A DNA stretch of 64,000 bases from contig NZ_JBHYGG010000124.1 of the NCBI RefSeq assembly GCF_051859125.1, positions 9,233-73,232 on the forward strand. Reading direction: 5' to 3'. A model generated the notes under the pieces. The model saw only the letters and a list, made by a program, of their open reading frames with translations, made no database searches and was not told where the DNA came from. Made by a program: the position numbers and the translations under genes. The DNA comes from Gemmata sp051859125 (GTDB lineage: Bacteria > Planctomycetota > Planctomycetia > Gemmatales > Gemmataceae). Below are positions 1 through 9,531 of this stretch, piece after piece; the stretch's first letter is position 1; each line of letters starts with the position of its first letter.

Positions 1-470
1 GGGTGCCCCCGGTACTTCTCGAGCCACTTCGCGTGCTCCTCGATCTCGAGTCGCAGGCCGCTCTCGCCGCGGTCCTCGGCCATTTCGAGGTACTCGGAGA
101 CGGGGAGGAAGTACCGCACCCGCTCGTCGCCGTCGTCGAGCAGGAACGCCAGCACGCCGTGGCCGTCGACCAGCGCCTTGGCCTCGTCCCGCTTCACGTC
201 GAGCCCCGCGACACAGGCCTCGACCCGCACCGGCGCGAACGCGGTGTGCGCCCGGTTCGCGGCGACCACGTTCACGCCCTTGTTCACGACCGACAGGTAC
301 GCCCGCAGTCCGTTCACGATCAACGCGCTGGCGACCTCTCCGCCGTACCCCTCCAAATCGAGAACCATGTCGGACTCGGGCCGCCGCACCGGGGCGGCCA
401 GAACGGGTTCCGGTTCCGGGCCAGTGTCCTCGTCTTCGATCACCGGTTTCTTGCTCTTCGCCTTCGCCAT
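1..470 (-). CDS. Unrecognised protein, 5' part only (runs off the window)
   Basis: The reading frame is open from an ATG at 470 to the left edge, giving at least 156 residues. A GGAGG ribosome binding site lies about 9 bases upstream of the ATG. The first 30 residues are a charged, low-complexity leader (MAKAKSKKPVIEDEDTG). A compact region follows with no signal peptide or membrane segment, so a cytoplasmic protein is likely. A hydrophobic segment around residues 47-75 is followed by acidic stretches (LDDGDERVRYF). Third positions are G/C-rich like neighbouring genes, which supports coding. I do not recognise the family. The opposite-strand reading frame over this span is a shadow. Confidence 0.7.
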   Translation of the reverse strand, partial: MAKAKSKKPVIEDEDTGPEPEPVLAAPVRRPESDMVLDLEGYGGEVASALIVNGLRAYLSVVNKGVNVVAANRAHTAFAPVRVEACVAGLDVKRDEAKALVDGHGVLAFLLDDGDERVRYFLPVSEYLEMAEDRGESGLRLEIEEHAKWLEKYRGH

Positions 471-565
471 CGTCGACAAACCTCCAGGGGGGAACCGAGT
501 AACGTAGTGCAAGATTCCCCGCCGTCCAGTTCGGCCGGCGGCACGCCGCGCTTGGGGCCGGTAAA

Positions 566-603
566 CGGCGGAGCCCGCGGGGCCGGCCCCGCGGGCTCCG
601 CCG
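566..603 (-). terminator. Perfect palindromic hairpin after the giant repeat gene
   Basis: Two 19-base arms (566-584 and 585-603) are exact reverse complements with no spacer. They lie 30 bases past the stop of the minus-strand gene ending at 633. The run on the far side (GGTTTACC on the minus strand) has only a short T tract. Position and strength suggest a transcription terminator. Confidence 0.7.
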
Positions 604-632
604 TCCGGCGGGCGTCCGCAACGGGACACCAC

Positions 633-3600
633 TCACATGGCGCTGCCGAGCAGGTCGCGCTTCGACGGGGCCAGGCCGCCGGCCGGGAGGAGCTCCCCGA
701 AGTCGAACGGCCCGCGGACCGGGAACGGGTTCAGGAGGATGTTCGAGAACACGTCGTTGCCGACCGTCGGGGCCGGGCCGGACGGGTCGCGGTTCGACTC
801 CAGGCCGTCGAGGAACCCGGCCGGCTGGGCCTCGCGGATCGCGTACACCCCCGGCGGGATCGGGTTGAACTCGTAGAACCCGTTGGCGTTGGTGAGCACC
901 GTCAGGCTCCCGCCGGGCACGTCGGCACCGGTGATCGGCCGGGCGAACGGGGTGCCCGCGAACGCGGTCCCGCTGATCGTGATCGCGACGCCAGCGATCC
1001 CCCGGTCCCCGGCGTCCCGGACCCCGTTGCGGTTCACGTCCAGGTACACGTACCCGTTCGGGTCGGCCGGGGGCAGCTCGCCGAAGTTGTAGCCCCGCCC
1101 GTTCTGGCTGATCCGCGTCGCCGGGTCGACCCCCAGCACCAGGCTCATCGAGTTCTTGACCGGGAGCGTCCCGCCCAGGTTGCCCAGGTTGTCGGCCCCG
1201 TCGTAGAACCCGTTGGTCAGCGTCGTGGGCCGCGGCGGCTGCGCCTCCGCGACCGTGTACCGGCCGGGGACGAGCCCGGTGAACCGGTACATCCCGTTGG
1301 CGTTGGTCGTGGTCGTCGCGACCACGACCCCGGCCCCGTTCCTCAGCGTCACCCGCACCCCGGCGAGGCCCGTGTCCGGGTTCTGGCTGGCGGTGTCGAA
1401 CACGGCGTTCAGGTTGTAGTCCCGGTACACCCGGCCCGCGATCGACCCCAGGGTGTCGCCGAAGTTCTGGTTCGTGACGCTCCCGGTCGCGGGCATCGTG
1501 ACCGTGCGGACGTTGAACGGGACCTCGCTGCTCCCGTACCCGGCCGGCTGCGTCTCGGTCAGCGTGTACGTCCCGGCGGGCAGGTTCGCGAACGAGTACG
1601 ACCCGTCGGCCGCGGTCAGGGTGGTGCCCACGACCGCGCCGGCGGCGTTCCGGAGCGTGACCGGGATGCCCGGGAGCGGCCGGTCGCCGCCCGCGGGCTG
1701 GTACACCGAGTCCTGGTTGTCGTCGAAGTACACGGTGCCCGACAGCCGGTTCCCCGTGAGTTCGCCGAAGTTGTAGTTGGTCCCGAGGACGCCCGCCGGC
1801 AGGACGATGTTGGTGGTCGTGTCCGTCGGCACGAGGGTGCCGCCGACGCTCCCGACCGAGTCCCGGCCGTCGGTGAACCCGGCCGGCTGCGTCTCGGCGA
1901 CGCGGTACGTCCCGGCCGGCAGGTTGTTGAAGTTGTAGCCCCCGTCGGCCCCGGTCGTCGTGGTCCCGACCTGTGCGCCGGTGGCGGCGTTGAACAGGGT
2001 CACCGTCGCGCCCGGGATCGGGGCCTCGGACGGCTGCTTCACCCCGTCGTTGTTCGGGTCCTGGTACACGAACCCCGAGATGCCGGCCGGCGTGTCGCCG
2101 AAGTTCTGCTCGGTGACGAACGCGCTGGTGATCGTGACCGTGCGGGCGTCCGGGGCGAACGGCCCGGCCGGCGGGTTCCCGTAGATCGTCGGCTGCGTCT
2201 CGGTGACGGTGTACGTGCCCGGCGCGAGGTTCGGGAACACGTAGTTCCCGCTCGCGTCGGTCGCCGCCGTGCCGACCACGGTGCCGTCCGCGTTCCGCAG
2301 GGTGATCGTGACCCCCGGGATGCCGGTCTCGCCGGGGTCCAGGGTGCCGTCCTTGTCCGTGTCCAGGAACACCTTGCCGCCGAGCCCGGGGCGGAGCTCG
2401 CCGAAGTTGTACCCGGTCGCGTTGGTGCCCGCGGTCAGGGGGATCGCCGTGATCGTGTCCGGGGCCACGAGGGTGCCGCCGGCGGAGCCCACGGTGTCCT
2501 TGCCGTCGGCGTACCCGGCCGGTTGCGTCTCGGTGACGCGGTACGTCCCGGGGGCCAGGTTCGTGAACGCGTACGTGCCGTTGGCGGCCGTCGTCGTGGT
2601 CGCGACCTTGGCCCCGGTCGTGGAGTTGAACAGGGTCACAGTCGCCCCCGGGATCACCGGCTCACTCGCCTGCCGCACGCCGTCGTTGTTCGAGTCCACG
2701 TACACCAGCCCGGAGAGGCTGGCCGGGGCCGGCGGGGGCGGCGGGGGCGGGGGCGGCGGCGACAGCGACGGCGTGACCACCGCGGTCGCCTCGTCGTCCT
2801 CGGGCACCTGCTGCGGCCCGTTGCCCGGGGTTGAGTCGATGTCCGGTTGGTCGGAGGTCGCGACCTCGGCGAAGTTCGCGTACGGCCCCGCGGCGGTGAC
2901 GCGGGCGGTGATCGTCATCGTGCGGGACCCGCCCACCGCGAGGCTCCCGACGGTCCAGGTGCCGGTGGCGCTGTTGTACGCGGCCCCGGCACTGCTCCGG
3001 ACGAACGTGAACCCGGCCGGGAGTTGGTCCAGGACCGAGACGCCGGTGGCCGCGATCGGCCCGTCGTTCCGCACCGTGACGGTGAAGACCACCCGAGTGC
3101 CGATGGCGGCGGCCGGGCGGTCGACCGTCTTGGTCAGGCTCAGGTCGGCCGTCGGGAAGAACCCGAAGTCGAGGTCCGGGTCGATCGCCCCACTCGGCAG
3201 GCTCGCCGGGGTGGTGCCGCTCGGGCTCCCGTTGCTGTCGGTCGCGGTCGTGCCCTGACCGGTCGGGGACGGGAGGAACCCCGCGAGTTTCCCGCCGGCG
3301 GTGAAGTTGGCGGGGGCCACGGTCACCGCGTAGGCACCCGGGGGCAGGTCGGTGAACTCGTACTTTCCGTCGGCGTCGGTGACGGCCGTGTCGGTGACCG
3401 CGTTGCCGAGCCCGTCGGTCCCGGCGAGGGTCAGCGTCACGCCCGCGATGCCGAGTTCGCCGGTGTCCTGGATGCCGTCGCGGTTCGTGTCGAGCCACAC
3501 GAAGTTACCGACGGCGACGGGCCGGTAGTACCCGAAGTCGATGGTCGGGTCGTCGTCGCCGATGGCGAGGGTGTCCGGGGTGGTGTCGGTGCCGGTGGGG

Positions 3601-6600
3601 TCGTCGCTGTCGAGGGCGTCGTCGGCCCCCTGGTCCCGGGCCGTCACCACGTACCCGTCGAGCACGTTGCCGGAGTCGGTGACCTCCACCGAGTACGCGC
3701 CCGGGGGCAGGGCGTCGAACAGGTACTTGCCGTCGGCGTCGGTGGTGTCGGTGAGGGTGACCGGGTTGCCGGCCCCGTCGGTCCCGGTGAGGGTGAGGGT
3801 GACGCCGGCGATGCCCGGTTCGCCCCCGTCCTGGACCCCGTTCCCGTTCAGGTCGTCCCACACGAAGTTGCCCACGGTGACGGGCTGGTAGAACCCGAAG
3901 TCGATGGTCGGGTCGTCGTCGCCGATGGCGAGGGTGTCCGGGGTGGTGGCGGTGCCGGTGGGGTCGTCGCTGTCGACCGTGTCGTCGAGTCCCTGGTTCC
4001 GGGCCGTTGGAACGAACCCGAAGAGCTTGCCGCCGGCGAGGGAGTTCGCGGGATCGACGGACACCACATAGGTGCCCGGGTCCTCGACGAACTGGTACTT
4101 GCCGTTGGCGTCGGTCGTGGCCGTGCCGGTGACCGGGTTGTTGAGGCTGTCCGTTCCAGTGAGGAGCAGGACCACGCCCGCGATGCCGGGCTCGCCGTTG
4201 TCCTGGAGCCCGTTGCCGTTCAGGTCGTGCCAGACGAAGTCGCCGATCGTCACCGGCGCGTAGTAGCCGAAGTCGATGGTGGGGTCGTCGTCGCCGCTCT
4301 CGAGCGCGAGCGGGGTGGTGCCGCTCGGGCTGCCGTTGCTATCGGTCGCGGCCGTGCCCTGGCCGGTCGGCGAGGCCGAGTACCCGCGGAGCGTGCCGCC
4401 GGCGGCGAAGTTGGCGGCGGCGACGGTGATCTGGTACGTGCCCGGGGCCAGGGCGGTGAACTCGTACTTGCCATCGGCGTCGGTGGTGTCCGTCAGGCTG
4501 ACCGCGTTGCCGGCCCCGTCCGTGCCGGCGAGCGTGAGCGTCACGCCCGCGATGCCCAGTTCGCCGGTGTCCTGAATGCCGTTGGCGTTCGCATCGTTCC
4601 AGACGAAGTCGCCGACGGTGACGGGCCGGTAGTACCCGAAGTCGAGGGTCAGGTCTTCCCCGCCGCTGGTGAGGGCCGCCGGGGTGGTGCCGGTGCCGGT
4701 GGGGTCGTCGCTGTCGAGAGCGTCGTCGCCGCCCCGGTCCTGTGCGGTCACCACGTACCCGAAGAGCGCGTTGCCCGCGGTGAAGTTGGCGGCGTCGACC
4801 TCGACCGCGTACGTGCCCGGGGGCAGGGCGTCGAACAGGTACTTGCCATCGGCGTCGGTGGTGTCCGTCAGGCTGACCGCGTTGCCGGCACCGTCGGTCC
4901 CGGTGAGGGTGAGCGTCACGCCCGCGATCCCGGGCTCGGCGTTGTCCTGGAGGCCGTTCCCGTTCAGGTCGTCCCACACGAAGTCGCCCACCCGCACCGG
5001 GGTGTAGAACCCGGCATCGACGGAGTGGTCGGCGCTGCCGGGGCCACCGGTGTCCACCGTGGCCCGCAGGAACCCGGAAATCAGCACCGCGTCGGAGTCG
5101 ATCGTGTCGTCCCCGCCCCGGTCGGCGAACGTCGGCACCATCCCGGTGAGGGCCGCGGACGCCGTGTCGAAGACGACGGTGTAGCCAGTGGTTCCCGGGG
5201 TCAGGCCCGCGATGCCGTAGTCCGCGCTGGTGGTGTCCGTGCGGTTGGGGTCGGACGAGAAGTAGTAGTTCCCGTTGGCGTCGGTGACCGCGGTACCCAG
5301 CGGCGTGGCGGTGGCCGGGTCGGCCCCCTGTGCGAACAACTTCACGGTGACGCCCGCGATCGGGCTCTCACCGGCGTCCTGGGTGCCGTTGCCGTTCGCG
5401 TCCCGCCACACGCGGTTGCCGATCTCGACGGGGGCCGCCGGGGTCGCGTACGTCACCCCGCCGATGCCCGAGGCCTTGCCGAAGTTCTGGACCGTTGAGG
5501 TGTTGTCCATCAGGTACAGGTAGTACGCCTTGGACAGGGACCCGGTGGTGGTGTTGTCCATCCACCGGACGCCGCCCGTCTGGAAGTCGCGGTTCAGCAC
5601 CGGGTCGTAGGACGTGACGACGAGGTCCGGGAACCCCGGCACCTGGGTGACGCTGCCGCTGGTGACGTACCCGTGGCCGCCGGTGGGCGGGGCGTAGTCC
5701 TGCTGGTGGTAGAAGTACCCGCGTGCCCCCGGCCCCGTTCCGGGGCCGAAGTTCCGGTTGGTCGGCCCCGCGCCCAGCCCGTCGGAGCGGCCGCCCGACT
5801 CGAGGGTCCAGCCGTTGACGGGGTCGCCGGCCGCGCGGAGCAGTTCGCCCGCGGGGTAGGTTTCAAAGTTCGTGGTGATGCTGGCCGCGTTGGCCGGGGT
5901 GAAGTTGCCGCCCTGGTCGCCGACCCGGTCGCGGAACGCCAGGGTCATGTTCCCCGAGACGTCGAACGAGATGCCGCTGAGCATCGGCTGGGCGTACACC
6001 AGGCCGGCGGTGCTGTTGTTCTTGAACGTCGGGGTCCACGGCTTCCAGTCGGACCGCCCCGCACTCGTGTACCGGGCGGCGAAGTCCCGGGGGTACGCGA
6101 GGCCGCCTTCGGTCGCGTCGCCGGTCGTGAACACGGGGCTCGCGCCGAACGTGTTCGTGACCGGGTCGAACGCGTACACGTAGGCCCGCAACTGGGTCGG
6201 GTCGCCGCCGGGCTCGGCCACGGTGATGGTGCTCTCCGCGCTGTTCACGATGCCGACGTAGATCTGGCCCTGGTGGTACGTGACCGCGAACGGCCGCAGG
6301 TCGTCCCCGGCGGTACCCGTGGCGAACGGGGCGTCGAACGGGATCGAAACGGTCTCGATGTCGCCCACGGTGACCGGGCCGGCGAGGTTCGTCGGGATGA
6401 CGTACAGCATCCGGTCGGCCAGGTTCATCACGAACAGCTTCTGGTTGACCGGGTCGTACGCGATCCCGCCCAGGGAGGTCTTGCCGACCGTGTCCCAGCT
6501 CCCGTTGCGGAGTTCGGCGCTGGTCACGTTGAGGCTGTCCTCGAAGAACTGCGACGCGCCGACCGTCGTCGTGGTTTCTGGCGTGTACCCGGCCCGGAAG

Positions 6601-7568
6601 TCGAACCCCGCTCTGCCGGCCCCGAACAACTCGTTCAGGTTCACGAACTTCGTCGCTGTGCCGGTAGTCGGGTCGATCGTGTACACCGTGCCGTTCCCGC
6701 TGAACGCGCCGACGGTCGGCCCGTAGCCGGTGTGGAGCTTGGTGTACGCGCTCGCGTACACCTCGTTGTTTGCCTGGTTGTAGGCGAGGCCGAAGACGGT
6801 GCCGACCTGGCCAGCGGGCGTCTCGAACGTGTGCGTCGGAGTCCCGGTCGCGCCGCCGCTGAGCGGCGCGTCGTACGGGGACGGGTGGACGTCGGTGGTG
6901 CCGAGGTTGATGGCCCCGGTGTTCACGGCACCGGCGTTGTACAGGCTCCCGCGCACCGCCGGGAGGTTCTTCCCCGGCCCGCTCACCTGGTCCCCGAACA
7001 GGTACTGTGCGGTGATGATCTGCGGGTTGTCGACGCTGAACTCGCCGTTGCGGACGACCGTGAAGTTCAGCGGCGTCGACGACCCGCTCGCCCGGGCGGC
7101 GAAGAACTGCACCGTGGTGCCGTTGTCGGCCCCCTGCGGGGAGACCGTGTACCCCTGGCCCGTGAGGGACGCGGGGACGGTGAACTGCACCCGCAGCGCG
7201 ACGCTGTCCGGCACGGTCAGGGTGTAGGTGCCGTTGGCCGCCGAGGTCGCCGTCCCGACGGCCATGTTCGTGGCGTCGTACGCGGTGACCGTGACCCCGG
7301 CGAGCGGCACGCTGTCCTGCGACCCGCGGACGTTCCCCGATGCCGCGTTGACGGCGTTCCCGGCGTTCGCGGTCTGGTTCGTCGTTCCGTTATCGACCCG
7401 CCCGTTCGCGTTGAAGTCCTGAAGGACCGTTCCCGTGAACGTCGCCGACGGGATGTCGCGGCACTCGAGCTGTTCCACGAGCAGGGACATCTTGTCCCGC
7501 TTCGGCCGCGTCACGATCGGGCGGGCGGGGCGGTGCAGTCGAGCGAGCCACCTGGAAACGTAAAGCAT
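633..7568 (-). CDS. Giant SdrD_B-repeat surface protein with DUF11 domain
   Basis: This 2,311-residue protein is probably cell-surface or extracellular and structural. A basic N-terminus (about 1-28) leads into LLVEQLECRDIPSA (about 29-42), the kind of motif found at the start of many planctomycete surface proteins. One Cna_B/SdrD_B-like module follows. Residues about 190-700 are a repetitive region with propeller-like strands (FGLAYNQANNEVYASAY, LGGIAYDPVNQKLFVMNL). Next come six SdrD_B modules (about 713-1470), each opening with VGxFVWxDxNxNGxQD and likely binding calcium. A DUF11 domain (about 1473-1590) and a polyproline hinge (about 1600) follow, then six more modules of SGxVYxDxNxDG type. 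The C-terminus is SKRDLLGSAM. The start has only a weak AGAAG site; Met27 (MSLLVEQLE) is an alternative. It is flanked by an A+T-rich upstream region and a strong terminator, so it is probably monocistronic. Confidence 0.93.
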   Translation of the reverse strand: MLYVSRWLARLHRPARPIVTRPKRDKMSLLVEQLECRDIPSATFTGTVLQDFNANGRVDNGTTNQTANAGNAVNAASGNVRGSQDSVPLAGVTVTAYDATNMAVGTATSAANGTYTLTVPDSVALRVQFTVPASLTGQGYTVSPQGADNGTTVQFFAARASGSSTPLNFTVVRNGEFSVDNPQIITAQYLFGDQVSGPGKNLPAVRGSLYNAGAVNTGAINLGTTDVHPSPYDAPLSGGATGTPTHTFETPAGQVGTVFGLAYNQANNEVYASAYTKLHTGYGPTVGAFSGNGTVYTIDPTTGTATKFVNLNELFGAGRAGFDFRAGYTPETTTTVGASQFFEDSLNVTSAELRNGSWDTVGKTSLGGIAYDPVNQKLFVMNLADRMLYVIPTNLAGPVTVGDIETVSIPFDAPFATGTAGDDLRPFAVTYHQGQIYVGIVNSAESTITVAEPGGDPTQLRAYVYAFDPVTNTFGASPVFTTGDATEGGLAYPRDFAARYTSAGRSDWKPWTPTFKNNSTAGLVYAQPMLSGISFDVSGNMTLAFRDRVGDQGGNFTPANAASITTNFETYPAGELLRAAGDPVNGWTLESGGRSDGLGAGPTNRNFGPGTGPGARGYFYHQQDYAPPTGGHGYVTSGSVTQVPGFPDLVVTSYDPVLNRDFQTGGVRWMDNTTTGSLSKAYYLYLMDNTSTVQNFGKASGIGGVTYATPAAPVEIGNRVWRDANGNGTQDAGESPIAGVTVKLFAQGADPATATPLGTAVTDANGNYYFSSDPNRTDTTSADYGIAGLTPGTTGYTVVFDTASAALTGMVPTFADRGGDDTIDSDAVLISGFLRATVDTGGPGSADHSVDAGFYTPVRVGDFVWDDLNGNGLQDNAEPGIAGVTLTLTGTDGAGNAVSLTDTTDADGKYLFDALPPGTYAVEVDAANFTAGNALFGYVVTAQDRGGDDALDSDDPTGTGTTPAALTSGGEDLTLDFGYYRPVTVGDFVWNDANANGIQDTGELGIAGVTLTLAGTDGAGNAVSLTDTTDADGKYEFTALAPGTYQITVAAANFAAGGTLRGYSASPTGQGTAATDSNGSPSGTTPLALESGDDDPTIDFGYYAPVTIGDFVWHDLNGNGLQDNGEPGIAGVVLLLTGTDSLNNPVTGTATTDANGKYQFVEDPGTYVVSVDPANSLAGGKLFGFVPTARNQGLDDTVDSDDPTGTATTPDTLAIGDDDPTIDFGFYQPVTVGNFVWDDLNGNGVQDGGEPGIAGVTLTLTGTDGAGNPVTLTDTTDADGKYLFDALPPGAYSVEVTDSGNVLDGYVVTARDQGADDALDSDDPTGTDTTPDTLAIGDDDPTIDFGYYRPVAVGNFVWLDTNRDGIQDTGELGIAGVTLTLAGTDGLGNAVTDTAVTDADGKYEFTDLPPGAYAVTVAPANFTAGGKLAGFLPSPTGQGTTATDSNGSPSGTTPASLPSGAIDPDLDFGFFPTADLSLTKTVDRPAAAIGTRVVFTVTVRNDGPIAATGVSVLDQLPAGFTFVRSSAGAAYNSATGTWTVGSLAVGGSRTMTITARVTAAGPYANFAEVATSDQPDIDSTPGNGPQQVPEDDEATAVVTPSLSPPPPPPPPPPAPASLSGLVYVDSNNDGVRQASEPVIPGATVTLFNSTTGAKVATTTTAANGTYAFTNLAPGTYRVTETQPAGYADGKDTVGSAGGTLVAPDTITAIPLTAGTNATGYNFGELRPGLGGKVFLDTDKDGTLDPGETGIPGVTITLRNADGTVVGTAATDASGNYVFPNLAPGTYTVTETQPTIYGNPPAGPFAPDARTVTITSAFVTEQNFGDTPAGISGFVYQDPNNDGVKQPSEAPIPGATVTLFNAATGAQVGTTTTGADGGYNFNNLPAGTYRVAETQPAGFTDGRDSVGSVGGTLVPTDTTTNIVLPAGVLGTNYNFGELTGNRLSGTVYFDDNQDSVYQPAGGDRPLPGIPVTLRNAAGAVVGTTLTAADGSYSFANLPAGTYTLTETQPAGYGSSEVPFNVRTVTMPATGSVTNQNFGDTLGSIAGRVYRDYNLNAVFDTASQNPDTGLAGVRVTLRNGAGVVVATTTTNANGMYRFTGLVPGRYTVAEAQPPRPTTLTNGFYDGADNLGNLGGTLPVKNSMSLVLGVDPATRISQNGRGYNFGELPPADPNGYVYLDVNRNGVRDAGDRGIAGVAITISGTAFAGTPFARPITGADVPGGSLTVLTNANGFYEFNPIPPGVYAIREAQPAGFLDGLESNRDPSGPAPTVGNDVFSNILLNPFPVRGPFDFGELLPAGGLAPSKRDLLGSAM

Positions 7569-8440
7569 GTTTGTCTTCTCGAAAGAATAACAAATGGAAA
7601 ATCAAGGAGTAATGACCGGCCGTCGCGGCACGCACCGCCGAGCGACGAGACAGATTCCGGGAGCGGCCGCGGTCGCTCGTGAAACGTCGTTCGAGTGAAT
7701 CAGAGGAACGGTGGAGCAGGCATCGCTGGGGCAACTCGGAACCAACGTGGTTCCGACCGCTAACCCCGCGTCTGACCGAGCCCGAGTCCAGAGGGGAGCG
7801 GAGGCGGGAGGGGGGAGGTGAACGAGCAGAGGGTTCCGAAGTTGGTCATGGGCGATCTCAACAGAAACGACGAAAAAGTGCGACACGGAGAGAAAACAGA
7901 TCTCGATAACGATAATAGGGGGTCTCGAATCACGCCTGTCAGCAAATATCAGATTCGGAAAGTGGGGCCGCCTATTCTTCCCAGCTTAGCCTACCGGACG
8001 GTAACGTCCAATTCTCGGCGAAGAAACACAATTTATCGCCATAAATACCTAATCAAAAACGATTTGCGTCGCACATTGATGCGGATGAAATCGGCTTACC
8101 GCGACGCGGCGAGAAATCGAATCCATGTTAAAGATGAATATTCTTGCCTGGAAAAAGTAGAAAATTCATCTATGGGATAATGTGGACCATAATCAGCGTG
8201 AAAAATCACTTCTAAAGATGAAATATTGCTCTGGCATGGAATTGTGATGATAGCCGAAGTTGTGCTGTGGGATGAACCAGGCCGGTCCAGCAGGAGGCCA
8301 CGCCCATCCCGGTCGCGATTTCGCATCCACACAGCGATCGCGGAGTAGCATTCCCTTGCGTTGTTCGAAGCGGTTCGCCGAGCCCGCAGCGAACGGTCGA
8401 ACTTCGTCCCGTCCCTTAGTTGCACGCGCCGGAAGCACAC
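7569..8440. other. A+T-rich intergenic region between divergent genes
   Basis: This 870-base stretch separates the giant surface gene (minus) from the aminotransferase gene (plus). From about 7860 to 8260 it is visibly rich in A and T, unlike the rest of the window. A 120-codon open frame at 7818-8180 has neighbour-unlike codon use and no recognisable domain, so I do not call it a gene. The likely contents are promoters and leader sequences for both flanking genes. I could not fix a convincing -35/-10 pair. Confidence 0.5.
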
Positions 8441-9424
8441 ATGCCCCAACAACCGTCGGACCCGCGTCAGCACCTGTGGGCTCCGATCACGAGCGACGGC
8501 AGCACGCCGGCGCGGAACCAGTTGCCCGTTTCGGACCCCGTGGCGGTCCTGAAGTCGCACGGGCTCGACGTGCCCCCGAACCTCCCCGCACACGTCGTCG
8601 ACGAACTCGTCCGGGTCGTCACCCTGGTGTGGGTGAACGGCCGGACCGTGCCGCGGGAGCAGTTCTACATCGACCCGTCCGACGAGGGGCTGCTGTTCGG
8701 GCGGGGCATCTGGGAGAGCACGCGGACGGTCGACCACGTCCCGTGGCTGTGGCCGCTCCACACCGAGCGGCTCCTCCGCACGGCAGCGGACCTCGGCATC
8801 GGCGTCGACCCGGCCCGGCTCCCCGACGCCGCGGAAGTCGCGCGGTACGCCCGCGCCCTGGCGGGGTGCGACCTGGTGATCCGCCTGAACGTGACGGCGG
8901 GGGTGCCGGCGGCGAAGCGGCCCGGGGTGGTGTGGATGAGCGCGCAGTTGATCCCGGCGCCGCTGGCGGCGGTGCGGCTCCGGACGTGCCCGACCGTCGC
9001 CCCCAGGGACGAGCCGTACCGGGTGTGGAAGACGTTCCAGTACGGCGGGCGACTAGCGGCCAACCAGCGGGCGCACGACGCCGGGTTCGACGGTGCCCTG
9101 ATGGTCGACGCCGGGGACAACGTGCTTGAGATGGCCCACGCCAACCTGTTCGTCCGGCTCCCGGACGGCTGGGCGACCCCGCCCGCGAACGGCGACCTCC
9201 TCCCGGGAACGGTGCGCCAGCACCTCTTGGCCCACGCGCCGCTCCCGATCCGCGAGCAGGCGCTCCCGCGGGCCGCTCTCGCGAGCGCGACCGAGGTGTT
9301 CGTCACGAACAGTAAGATCGGGATCGTGCCCGTGACTCAGATCGACGGGCAGACGTTCGCGGTGGGCCGCGAGACGCAGGAACTGGCAGAGTGGCTCATG
9401 CCCTCGCCGCGGGTCTCAGGGTGA
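8441..9424 (+). CDS. Fold-type IV aminotransferase / aminodeoxychorismate lyase-like enzyme
   Basis: This 327-residue protein belongs to the PLP-dependent class IV group (branched-chain aminotransferase, D-amino acid aminotransferase, PabC). An N-terminal half contains FYIDPSDEGLLFGRGIWEST, matching the family's opening strand and helix. The PLP lysine is probably in RVWKTFQYGGRL (about residue 200). It is followed by the family pattern A..AGFDGALMVD...VLEMAHANLFVRL. The ATG at 8441 is preferred over an in-frame TTG at 8420 because GGAAG lies 6 bases upstream. There is no signal peptide, so it is cytoplasmic. It converges on the FHA gene at 9532. Substrate cannot be assigned: amino-acid transamination and aminodeoxychorismate lyase activity are both possible. 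Confidence 0.85.
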   Translation: MPQQPSDPRQHLWAPITSDGSTPARNQLPVSDPVAVLKSHGLDVPPNLPAHVVDELVRVVTLVWVNGRTVPREQFYIDPSDEGLLFGRGIWESTRTVDHVPWLWPLHTERLLRTAADLGIGVDPARLPDAAEVARYARALAGCDLVIRLNVTAGVPAAKRPGVVWMSAQLIPAPLAAVRLRTCPTVAPRDEPYRVWKTFQYGGRLAANQRAHDAGFDGALMVDAGDNVLEMAHANLFVRLPDGWATPPANGDLLPGTVRQHLLAHAPLPIREQALPRAALASATEVFVTNSKIGIVPVTQIDGQTFAVGRETQELAEWLMPSPRVSG

Positions 9425-9531
9425 CGCGGCCCCCCGGAGAGCATTCGGCGGTCGCGGCGTTCGGTTCTTGACGGCCGCGCGTGGAGGCGACGCCCGGTGA
9501 CCCGAGCGGCACCGCGGGCCGCCGGGTCCGG

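Noticed and set aside
3..2834. 943-codon open frame on the plus strand, and similar long frames opposite the large genes
   Set aside because: These are antisense shadows caused by high GC. They are rich in Arg, Gly, Val and Pro, show no domain, and lie over strongly supported minus-strand genes.
7818..8180. 120-codon plus-strand frame in the A+T-rich region
   Set aside because: There is no domain, its codon use differs from neighbours, and a basic low-complexity product is expected by chance in A+T-rich DNA.
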